DNA of 6,674 bases from Flavobacteriaceae bacterium (GTDB lineage Bacteria; Bacteroidota; Bacteroidia; Flavobacteriales; Flavobacteriaceae): assembly GCA_015488935.1 (NCBI GenBank), contig WFMU01000179.1:1-6674 (forward strand), in the 5' to 3' direction. Position numbers and translations under genes: made by a program. The notes below the pieces were generated by a model that made no database searches, was not told the DNA's origin, and saw nothing but the letters and a program-made list of their open reading frames with translations. Positions 1-6,674 of the stretch are shown in pieces (the first letter of the stretch is position 1; each line of letters opens with the position of its first letter).

Positions 1-36
1 CCATAATTTAATATTAACATATAAAACCCATTAAAA

Positions 37-3000
37 ATGGCTGTAAAAAACAAACCCATGAAATCGAATCTATTCCGATTCGTAACACTAAGAAATCCAC
101 AATTAATTGAGGATAAAGACAAAGAAAAAGGATTTATTTATCATCCTAATTTAAGTAAAAGTGCCTATGCTAAAATTATTTCTTTAGTACCAAAAGAAAA
201 AAAACTTGCATTAAAAGAAGTAATTTTTAAAGCATTAAAAACCAGAAATGAAGTAAAAAAAATAGATGCCAATCTGTATGCCTTTTCGTCTTGGTTAATG
301 AAAAACAAAAATGCATTTAGTTACCTTAGTATTAAAGATAATATTAAAGGAGCAACGGTATTAACAAAAGCAAACGAACTATTAATTTGGGATAATTTAA
401 TCTACCAAACCTTAAATAGAAAGTCTGTATATGTAAGAGAAGCCCTTGTACAAATACTTATTGCCAATAAGTTCTTAAGTGCTTTTTTTAAAATGACTGT
501 CGATTTTACACCAACATCAAAACTTACAGAAGTACAAAAAAAAGAATTACTTAGACGTGCAAAAGCAGCTGTAGTTATTTCTAAAGATTTGTTGGTAAGT
601 GAAAGTCCCGCAACCAATAAGTTTAAAAAAATATCTGCAAAAGAAGAGCAATTGCTTATTCAAAATGCAGAAATACATATTGCAAAAGAAAGAATTTCTT
701 CTTACCAAGCATTATTGGATGAAATGAAAGCATTAGAAATTCCATTTTCTATTGAAGAACAAAAAAGGTATGTTGTTGCTAACGAAAAATACAATACTTC
801 TGTAGAAAAATTAATTGACACTGCAGCTCCTGTTATTGTAGATAAAACCGATCCAAAAACAGGTATAATCACCAAAGTAAAAACGTATCCAGATTTAAAA
901 CTTCCAAAATTTTCCTTTATCGAAAATTCTATTGCTGCACATTTCCAAGCAAAAGGCAAATTAACAAATGCCTCTTTAGAACTTTTTAAAGACCTAAACT
1001 TAGGAGAATTAGATGATTTTTCTAAAATGACATCCGTTATTAAAGAAAAAATGAAAACTGAATATAAATTGGTTTTCTCAAAAAATAATGTAACAAAAAA
1101 ATTGGTAAAAGTAGGAGGAGCAACAGTTAATGTTGCAAAAGAAATTTTAATGTTAAAGCCATATTGTTTTATTGGCTCTATGCATAAACTAGCAAATAGT
1201 AAAAAAGCAGCAATATATATGTATTTAGGTACTGGTTATGCAAATGCTTCCATTACATCTGCTTCATACACATTAACAAATACCAGTGCCAACACACAAA
1301 ATACAGGTACACAAGTTCAAAAGCTAAATAGTAATGCAACTACGGTAAAACATCTGTTTTTTCCACAAGGAATAGCAATTCCAAGTGGAAATTACACCTT
1401 TAGTGGCGAATTTACCTTAGATAATGGTGTGGTATTAACTTTTAACGTTGTAAATATTGCCGTATCTCGTAAAGGATTCTTTTTTAATAGCTGCTGTACA
1501 ATTAAAACTGGTGGTAATACCGACCCTGTTGAGCCTGTTACAATAAGTAATGCGCCACTATACGGTGTAACCAAACTTGGTATTGCAGATTTTAGACGTG
1601 TAGAACAAGAAGTATGTTGTTATGTGCCTGGAGAAGTTTCGCATATCGAAAATATTCTTGCACGTGAATATAAAGAACGCTCTACAAGAAGTTTAACAAG
1701 TCATGAAGTTACAACCGAAAAAACTTCAGAAAGAGAAATAGAAAACTTAACGGATACTACCACTACAGAACGAAATGAAATGCAAAGTGAAATTTCTTCG
1801 GTAATAAATGAAGATAAATCTACTAACTATGGTGCTAATGCAAGTGTTAACGGTACTTTTCCTTCTGGTAGTTACAGTGTAGATGCTTTTGCTAATTTTT
1901 CTTCATCAAGTGCAACATCTAATTCCAATACACAAGCACAAACCTATGCGCAAGAAGTTACCGAACGTGCTATGGAACGTATTGTACAAAAAGTAAGTAG
2001 TAAACGTACTTCTCGTGTTTTAAGAGAATTTGAAGAAAACAACAAACACGGCTTTGATAATACTAAAGGCGATAAACATATTTCTGGCGTATATCGTTGG
2101 GTAGATAAAATCTATAAAAACACCTTATTCAACTATGGAAAACGCTTAATGTATGAATTTGCAATGCCAGAACCTGCTAAATTCTTTAAGAAAGCAATTA
2201 TAGAAAAAATAGATGATGGAACAGCCTCTGAGGTAACTACAATTTTACCAGAATTACCAGAACATCCTAAAAATCATGGAATTTATAGTGCTGCTGATAT
2301 AAGCGAAACAAATTACCAAAGTATTGCTGCTTATTACAATGGCGAAGTAGAAGCAATACCTGAACGTTATAATTATGTAGGTAAATCTTTTACAAAATCA
2401 CAAATTGGAGGCGATGGTGATAGACTAGATAACAAAGCGGTTTCCGATATCATTAAAGTTCCAAAAGGATATAAAGCTATTAGCGCAAAAACTACTGGTA
2501 AACATAACGGTGGAGCAGTACAAGTATCTGTTAATGGAAGAAATTTATGGATAAATAGTAATTCATTTGTAACAATAGAAAATGCATTAGAAGAAGTACC
2601 TGTTTCTGCATATTTTAACCTCAACTGGATTACCAATGTAAATATTGTTATTAAATGTGAACGTACAAATAACACATACGAACAATGGCAAAATAAAGTA
2701 TATAAGGTCATAATGGATGCATACTATGATAGAGTAAATGAATATAATGATGCCATACTTGCACAAGGAGTAAACACAAAAGAAGAACAAAGCAAAATAT
2801 CATTTAATCCACTATTTAATCGCAGTATCGAAAAAAGAGAATTAAAACGATTAGCAATTGATTTATTAGCAACACCAAAAGGACATAATTATGCTAAAAA
2901 CAATTACGAAACAGGTTCTTTTACCAATGTTACCAAAAACAAAGAGTTACAAACACACATAGATACGGTAAAATTCTTTGAACAAGCTTTTGATTGGGAT

Positions 3001-3522
3001 ATTATGTCGTATATGTTTTACCCTTATTTTTATGCAGCTGAAGAAAACTGGATCGATTTATTCCAAGAAACAGATGCCGCAGATCCAATATTTCAAACCT
3101 TTTTACAAAGTGGAATGGCAAGAACTGTTGTACCAGTAAGACCAGGATTTGAGGATGCAGTAAACTGGTATATGACCACAGGAGAAATATGGAATGGTCA
3201 AGGAATTGTAACCGACCAAGATGATGATTTGTATGTTTCTATTGCCGAAGAAATGCAAACTATAGAAGGAGAAGTAGAAGGTACTTGGGAAACCAAACTA
3301 CCAACTTCATTAACCGTATTACAAGCAGGAACCATTGGTTTAGCACTAGAAGGGTTACCATGTGATACACAATGTGACGATTGGGCTTTGTTTGACTCCG
3401 ATAACAATCCTATTTTGGATATCGATGGAAATCCTAAAACAGATAATCCTTTAAAACAAACCAATCAATTAATTGGTGGTACAAAAGGCGTTGGAGATAC
3501 AACAACGACAACAACAGTATAG
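37..3522 (+). CDS. Large multidomain protein of unknown family; candidate delivery or pore-like partner of the downstream toxin
   Basis: I do not recognise a named family. The protein has 1161 residues. The start at 37 gives MAVKNKPMK; a second in-frame ATG at 58 (Met8) is a possible alternative, and neither has a Shine-Dalgarno sequence. There is no signal peptide and no transmembrane helix. Residues 1-385 are Lys/Glu-rich and mostly helical. Residues 391-485 look beta-rich, ending at a Cys-Cys pair (486-487). A second Cys-Cys pair (527-528) precedes YVPGEVSHIE. Residues 533-595 form a long charged helix with a Thr/Glu-rich stretch. Residues 597-622 are an alternating-pattern beta-hairpin, and 633-668 a second charged helix. 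The segment 684-720, with YRWVDKIYKNTLFNYGKRL, looks like a conserved core motif. Residues 809-878 resemble an inserted beta-sandwich and 884-910 a helix. The end has LPTSLTVLQ (1088-1096), a CxxxC, two Asp-rich DxDxN-like loops (1120-1132) and six Thr before the final Val. A terminator follows at once. The role as toxin carrier or channel partner is inferred from adjacency and layout, not homology. Confidence 0.9.
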   Translation: MAVKNKPMKSNLFRFVTLRNPQLIEDKDKEKGFIYHPNLSKSAYAKIISLVPKEKKLALKEVIFKALKTRNEVKKIDANLYAFSSWLMKNKNAFSYLSIKDNIKGATVLTKANELLIWDNLIYQTLNRKSVYVREALVQILIANKFLSAFFKMTVDFTPTSKLTEVQKKELLRRAKAAVVISKDLLVSESPATNKFKKISAKEEQLLIQNAEIHIAKERISSYQALLDEMKALEIPFSIEEQKRYVVANEKYNTSVEKLIDTAAPVIVDKTDPKTGIITKVKTYPDLKLPKFSFIENSIAAHFQAKGKLTNASLELFKDLNLGELDDFSKMTSVIKEKMKTEYKLVFSKNNVTKKLVKVGGATVNVAKEILMLKPYCFIGSMHKLANSKKAAIYMYLGTGYANASITSASYTLTNTSANTQNTGTQVQKLNSNATTVKHLFFPQGIAIPSGNYTFSGEFTLDNGVVLTFNVVNIAVSRKGFFFNSCCTIKTGGNTDPVEPVTISNAPLYGVTKLGIADFRRVEQEVCCYVPGEVSHIENILAREYKERSTRSLTSHEVTTEKTSEREIENLTDTTTTERNEMQSEISSVINEDKSTNYGANASVNGTFPSGSYSVDAFANFSSSSATSNSNTQAQTYAQEVTERAMERIVQKVSSKRTSRVLREFEENNKHGFDNTKGDKHISGVYRWVDKIYKNTLFNYGKRLMYEFAMPEPAKFFKKAIIEKIDDGTASEVTTILPELPEHPKNHGIYSAADISETNYQSIAAYYNGEVEAIPERYNYVGKSFTKSQIGGDGDRLDNKAVSDIIKVPKGYKAISAKTTGKHNGGAVQVSVNGRNLWINSNSFVTIENALEEVPVSAYFNLNWITNVNIVIKCERTNNTYEQWQNKVYKVIMDAYYDRVNEYNDAILAQGVNTKEEQSKISFNPLFNRSIEKRELKRLAIDLLATPKGHNYAKNNYETGSFTNVTKNKELQTHIDTVKFFEQAFDWDIMSYMFYPYFYAAEENWIDLFQETDAADPIFQTFLQSGMARTVVPVRPGFEDAVNWYMTTGEIWNGQGIVTDQDDDLYVSIAEEMQTIEGEVEGTWETKLPTSLTVLQAGTIGLALEGLPCDTQCDDWALFDSDNNPILDIDGNPKTDNPLKQTNQLIGGTKGVGDTTTTTTV

Positions 3523-3539
3523 GGAGAATTGCTAGAAGT

Positions 3540-3570
3540 AACCAGCCCTAAAATTAGGGCTGGTTTTTAT
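3540..3570 (+). terminator. Intrinsic terminator after the 1161-aa gene
   Basis: A perfect inverted repeat, AACCAGCCCTAA at 3540-3551 and TTAGGGCTGGTT at 3554-3565, forms an 11-bp stem with a four-base loop. It is followed by a run of five T (3564-3568) and then ATTAAT. It begins 18 bases after the stop codon of the large gene and ends about 20 bases before the next ATG. This is the strongest regulatory signal in the window. No convincing Bacteroidota promoter (TTG plus TAnnTTTG) lies between it and the downstream start. Expression of the toxin gene therefore probably depends on read-through or on a promoter inside the large gene that I cannot see. Confidence 0.9.
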
Positions 3571-3590
3571 TAATCAAAAAAAAATAGAAT

Positions 3591-5711
3591 ATGAATAATC
3601 TTAAATTTGCGGATGGATTTGGATATGATTCTCCTTTAGAAATATCAAAACCAAAATTCCCACAATTTCCAATGCCTTTTGATTTTACCTCACTCAATGT
3701 AAGTCAGATTGGAAATAAATATTATGAAAATAATACAGTAATTAATACCAAAGGATTTAAAGTATATATGGATAAAGAATCCGAAGCAATAATTTCGGAT
3801 ACAAATCCCGAAAAACCACCAATAGAACTAAAAGAAGTGATTATTTATAGCAATCAATCTGTGAAAGAATTTGAAGGTTTTGATTTAATCCTTTTTACTA
3901 GTACAAATGGTGTTACCTTATTACAACAATACAACGCTGTAGAAGTAGGAAGTAATGAGATTGTGATGTTTTTGGAAATAGATAATAAAACCAATATTTT
4001 CGGTTCGGTAATGCGTATAAAAGTTGGTACAAATATTTTAAGGAATAAAAATTTGCCTTATGCCGAAATCATACAACAAGCACATAATAAATCCATAACG
4101 ATATCTTCAAGAAAGTTAAAAAAACTATTAAAGAATGGTATTCACAAAACAAAAGGCGGACTCTTTAGTTGGATTCTATCTAGTATTGGTGAAGTACTAA
4201 GTGATACAGTACAGTTTATTACTGGCGGAATGGGAGATTTATTTTTCACCCATTTTCCAAAGGCGTTAGAGAAAATAAAAATAGAAAAAAAATATTGGAA
4301 CCCAAAAGAAAAAGGCTTTGATGCGCTATTTATACCAAATAGTTTTGAAACTTATGTAGCGAAGCAAAAAGGAAAAACCAATGCCGAACACAAAATAATT
4401 AATACTTTTATTAAACCTTTTTTTAAAAAAATAGATGCTTTCGAAGATGAAGTAAAAGGAAAATTGAAGGCTATTAAACACGTACTGCCAAACAAAATTT
4501 ATAAGCGAATTAAAAAAACTATAAACTATGTTTTTAACCAGTTTGAAGTTTTGGAGGGTTTATTTCTCAATTCTGAGTACGGATTTTTAAATTTAATCTT
4601 AACTAGTTTACAAGCAGCAAATGCATTTATTTGTGGATTATACAATAGTTTAATTGATACAATTAGCGGTATTTTTCAACTTATTGGTTTGGTTTTTTTA
4701 GGTGTAAAAGGAGTTGCAGACTTTGCAGAAAAAACAGGGTATTATGCCTCTTTAACCGTAGAATTTATCGAAAACTCTATCGAAGGGATTCTTAAAATTA
4801 ATTTTTTAGAACTTTTCAAAGAATTATTTTTTGTACCTTTAAAACTTGTACAAAAAGTGGCACAATTTGTGGTTAAACAAACCGAACTAAGTGTACAAGA
4901 AGTTCATTATTATTTAGGATATATTGTTGGTTTTATAGTAGAAACCACCATAAGTATCTTATTTACAGGAGGAACTTTAACTGTGGACAAGGTACTTCTA
5001 AAAACTTTTAAAGAACCAGTAGAGCTTTTATTAAAAGGATTTAAAAGTGCAATAAAAGCGGCTAAAAGTTTGCTCGAAAAGTTAATGGTTGCTTTTAAAA
5101 AAATACTAAAAGCACTAAGTAACCCAAAACAATTAATAAAAGATTTTTTTAAATTCTTAGAGGAGTTATTTGGGGTTGGGAAGAAAGAGGTTGGAGAAAT
5201 TGATGAATTATATAGAAACAAAGGAACTAATAAACATGATGGAGGTATTAAGTTATCAAGAAATCAATTATTAAAATTTAAAAAAGAATTAGAATTACGT
5301 TTTAAAGAGTTAAACTTAAAAGTTGAGGTAGTTACAAATAGCCCAAAATTTAGAGATCGATTAAGGAAATGGAATGGAAGTAGAAATACTCAAGGGTCAT
5401 TTAACCCTGGTCCTCCACCTATAATTTATGTCAGAAAAAACTGTACTCAATTAACCTTACAACATGAAATTTGGCATTTGGAAGATTTAAAGCGACTTAA
5501 ACAAATTGAATATAAAAAAACACCTAATTGGAAGCATGAAGAAAGTGTATGGAATAAAATTTGGAATACTAATAAAAAATGGACTGACGAAGAGTTGGTA
5601 GACTCTTATTGGTATTATAAACGTACTTCTTTCGCAGAAGGAGGGACGCCCATAAGAATTAAAAAAATGGAAGAATTATTAAAAAAATATCCTAATAGAA
5701 TAAAAAATTAA
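3591..5711 (+). CDS. Polymorphic-toxin-type protein with C-terminal zincin-like metallopeptidase domain (Tox-MPTase4-like)
   Basis: The protein has 706 residues. The start at 3591 follows an A-rich leader without a Shine-Dalgarno sequence. No signal peptide is present. Residues 1-170 begin with a Pro/Phe-rich stretch (KPKFPQFPMPF) and then look beta-rich. Residues 171-530 are mainly helical and Lys-rich, with hydrophobic stretches at about 331-375 and 439-465; the latter contains YYLGYIVGF and TGGT, of a kind often seen in pre-toxin regions. The body ends near residue 530 and a distinct domain follows. It has HDGG (549-552), a GPPP turn (607-610) and HEIWH (625-629), the HExxH zinc site in which two His bind metal and Glu is the catalytic base. 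EESVW (650-654) and WTDEEL (664-669) follow; Glu650 or Glu651 is my candidate third ligand. This order resembles the Tox-MPTase4 family as I remember it. The domain holds 12 Arg and 7 Trp in about 168 residues, against 4 Arg and 2 Trp in the first 538, which suggests a swapped tip. Predicted activity is proteolysis of an unknown target in a competitor cell. The gene after it probably encodes the immunity protein. Confidence 0.88.
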   Translation: MNNLKFADGFGYDSPLEISKPKFPQFPMPFDFTSLNVSQIGNKYYENNTVINTKGFKVYMDKESEAIISDTNPEKPPIELKEVIIYSNQSVKEFEGFDLILFTSTNGVTLLQQYNAVEVGSNEIVMFLEIDNKTNIFGSVMRIKVGTNILRNKNLPYAEIIQQAHNKSITISSRKLKKLLKNGIHKTKGGLFSWILSSIGEVLSDTVQFITGGMGDLFFTHFPKALEKIKIEKKYWNPKEKGFDALFIPNSFETYVAKQKGKTNAEHKIINTFIKPFFKKIDAFEDEVKGKLKAIKHVLPNKIYKRIKKTINYVFNQFEVLEGLFLNSEYGFLNLILTSLQAANAFICGLYNSLIDTISGIFQLIGLVFLGVKGVADFAEKTGYYASLTVEFIENSIEGILKINFLELFKELFFVPLKLVQKVAQFVVKQTELSVQEVHYYLGYIVGFIVETTISILFTGGTLTVDKVLLKTFKEPVELLLKGFKSAIKAAKSLLEKLMVAFKKILKALSNPKQLIKDFFKFLEELFGVGKKEVGEIDELYRNKGTNKHDGGIKLSRNQLLKFKKELELRFKELNLKVEVVTNSPKFRDRLRKWNGSRNTQGSFNPGPPPIIYVRKNCTQLTLQHEIWHLEDLKRLKQIEYKKTPNWKHEESVWNKIWNTNKKWTDEELVDSYWYYKRTSFAEGGTPIRIKKMEELLKKYPNRIKN

Positions 5712-5714
5712 ACC

Positions 5715-6041
5715 ATGAATTACACAAAAGAAAAAGCCTTGCAAATAGGTAAAAAAGTTTTAAGAGATATAGAATTTTGGAATGATGATATTGAAAATCC
5801 AAGTGCGAGATATGATAAAGGAGAATATTTACACATTGGAGAGAATACTTGGCTCGTTAGCTTTCCGTATGGAGCTGAAGATTATGGAACAGATAGTAAT
5901 GGTAAAAGTAGAGCAAGCATGCATGTAACTATTTTTGATGATGATGGTATTGCAACAAATGTTTCTTATAAGGGAGGTAATGTCAAATTAGATTATGATA
6001 TAGAAAAAGATAAATATATTATTAAAGAACAAAGACCATAA
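5715..6041 (+). CDS. Small protein, likely immunity protein for the upstream metallopeptidase toxin
   Basis: The protein has 108 residues. It starts three bases after the toxin stop codon (TAA ACC ATG), so the two are almost certainly cotranscribed and translationally coupled. It has no signal peptide or membrane segment, so it should act in the cytoplasm. The N-terminus (residues 1-22) looks like an amphipathic helix. The rest alternates short strands and turns: WLVSFPYG, then ASMHVTIFDDDG, then YKGGNVKLDYD. This resembles a compact alpha+beta fold. The protein is mildly acidic, with 20 Asp/Glu against 15 Lys/Arg. Immediate position after a toxin tip, small size and acidity are the usual hallmarks of immunity genes in polymorphic toxin loci. 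I cannot assign it to a named immunity family. Binding to and blocking the metallopeptidase is inferred. Confidence 0.8.
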   Translation: MNYTKEKALQIGKKVLRDIEFWNDDIENPSARYDKGEYLHIGENTWLVSFPYGAEDYGTDSNGKSRASMHVTIFDDDGIATNVSYKGGNVKLDYDIEKDKYIIKEQRP

Positions 6042-6085
6042 ACAATCAATTCTTAGTTATTCAATACCACTTCTTAAGTTTATAT

Positions 6086-6113
6086 AAAGGTGGTAATTAA
6101 AATTGCTGCCTTT
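6086..6113 (+). terminator. RNA hairpin after the immunity gene, possible weak terminator
   Basis: AAAGGTGGTAATT (6086-6098) and AATTGCTGCCTTT (6101-6113) pair along their full length if G-U wobbles are allowed, giving about 12 bp with a four-base loop. On the opposite strand the wobble positions become A-C mismatches, so the structure favours a + strand transcript. It lies 45 bases after the immunity stop. The expected U-tract is poor: UUU lies within the stem and AAAAUAAAA follows. It may end the toxin-immunity transcript or stabilise its 3' end, and it also sits directly before the next start codon at 6125. Confidence 0.4.
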
Positions 6114-6124
6114 AAAATAAAAAA

Positions 6125-6674
6125 ATGAACACCAATAAATATAATTTAGATTTACGATTTTTATATCAAGAACCATTAATAAGAGATTCTATGATTGCTG
6201 GTAGAGACCTTGAACAAGAAGCTTGGGATGAAAAATACAGAAAAGGAAAACATGCATTTAGAGACTTTTCAATGCAATGTACTTTAGATGAATTTGTGTA
6301 TATGTATATATACATATTTAGAGAAAAATTTCCAAACGTAATAAGATTGGCTTTTACCATTGCAGAAACGTATGAACATCCTACAAACAATACTAGTGCT
6401 TATATAAAATTTGAGCGAGAAGATATTATTTCGTTTGTTACAGAAGATTATAAAGGGCCAATAAAAATGAGTTAATTCCAGAAGATAGAGATGTTTATGA
6501 AACTGAAATAGCATTACAATTTTCAAAACCATTTTCACTTTCTGTAATAGATGAAGCTTTAGAAGGAGTAGTTTTTACAAAATGTACCACTTCAGAAATA
6601 ACAACCTATTTGGTAGAGAATAGTCCAATAGCAAAATTAGAAGTAACCTCAAAAAGTTTTACCATCTATGTAAA
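6125..6674 (+). pseudogene. Unrecognised gene with an apparent -1 frameshift, running off the window end
   Basis: The first frame runs from ATG 6125 to TAA 6473-6475 and encodes 116 residues, MNTNKYNLDLRF to YKGPIKMS. No family is recognised. It has no signal peptide; it is a soluble, acidic-looking protein with aromatic stretches (VYMYIYIF). The stop comes just after a run of five A (6463-6467). Shifting -1 in this run changes PIKMS-stop into PIKNELIPEDRDVYE. The frame then stays open for at least 67 more codons to the window edge. The downstream frame has no ATG of its own, and its first TTG is near 6610, so it is best read as a continuation of the same protein. One missing A would explain everything. 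A sequencing error in the homopolymer, a real inactivating deletion and programmed slippage remain possible. By position it could be an orphan immunity gene or the next member of the locus; neither is shown by the sequence. Confidence 0.6.

Noticed and set aside
2373..2711. Long minus-strand open frame of 112 codons, and other minus-strand frames across the two large genes
   Set aside because: They are antisense shadows of clearly coding + strand genes, with low-complexity products and no start context of their own.
3602..3609. TAAATTTG, a match to the Bacteroidota -7 promoter element TAnnTTTG
   Set aside because: It lies 12 bases inside the toxin coding sequence, with no TTG element at the right distance upstream; a chance match in AT-rich DNA.
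6075..6082. TAAGTTTA as a possible promoter for the last gene
   Set aside because: It misses the final G of TAnnTTTG and has no upstream TTG element at proper spacing.
6300..6317. Perfect 18-bp palindrome ATATGTATATATACATAT
   Set aside because: It lies inside a coding frame (YMYIYI codons) and is a low-complexity TA/TATA run; it has no operator-like context.
37..6674. CRISPR arrays, tRNA or rRNA genes, insertion sequences, Rhs repeats
   Set aside because: No spaced direct repeats, cloverleaf, transposase motifs, terminal inverted repeats or YD repeats were seen on either strand.

Overview
The window is AT-rich, uses TTA, AAA and ATT codons heavily, and its starts follow A-rich leaders without a Shine-Dalgarno sequence. 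This fits a Bacteroidota genome, most likely a member of the Flavobacteriia. That placement is inferred from composition and start context only; no marker gene is present. All credible genes are on the + strand.

Layout. (1) 37-3522: a very large protein (1161 aa) of no family I can name. It has a helical N-terminal third, a beta-rich section, a pair of long charged helices enclosing a Ser/Asn/Gly-rich amphipathic beta-hairpin, an inserted beta domain, and an acidic C-terminus with a Thr tail. (2) 3540-3570: a textbook intrinsic terminator directly after this gene. (3) 3591-5711: a 706-aa polymorphic-toxin-type protein. Its long conserved-looking body has hydrophobic helical stretches, and its compositionally distinct C-terminal domain carries an HEIWH zinc-protease motif (Tox-MPTase4-like). 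(4) 5715-6041: a small, mildly acidic protein three bases after the toxin, the likely immunity protein. (5) 6086-6113: an RNA hairpin that may end the toxin-immunity unit. (6) 6125 to the window end: an unrecognised gene interrupted by an apparent one-base frameshift in an A run at 6463-6467. Its reading frame resumes immediately and runs off the edge.

Working model (inference). The 1161-aa protein and the body of the toxin protein form a two-component unit that carries an exchangeable C-terminal toxin, protected by the adjacent immunity gene. Neither large protein has a Sec signal peptide or a recognisable type IX sorting domain. I see no Rhs, VgrG, PAAR, LysM or filamentous haemagglutinin features. 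The delivery route is therefore open: a contractile injection system encoded elsewhere, lysis, or a route specific to this pair. The beta-hairpin between helical arms in the large protein raises the possibility that it is itself a pore or translocation component. The terminator between the two large genes suggests that the large protein is made in excess over the toxin.
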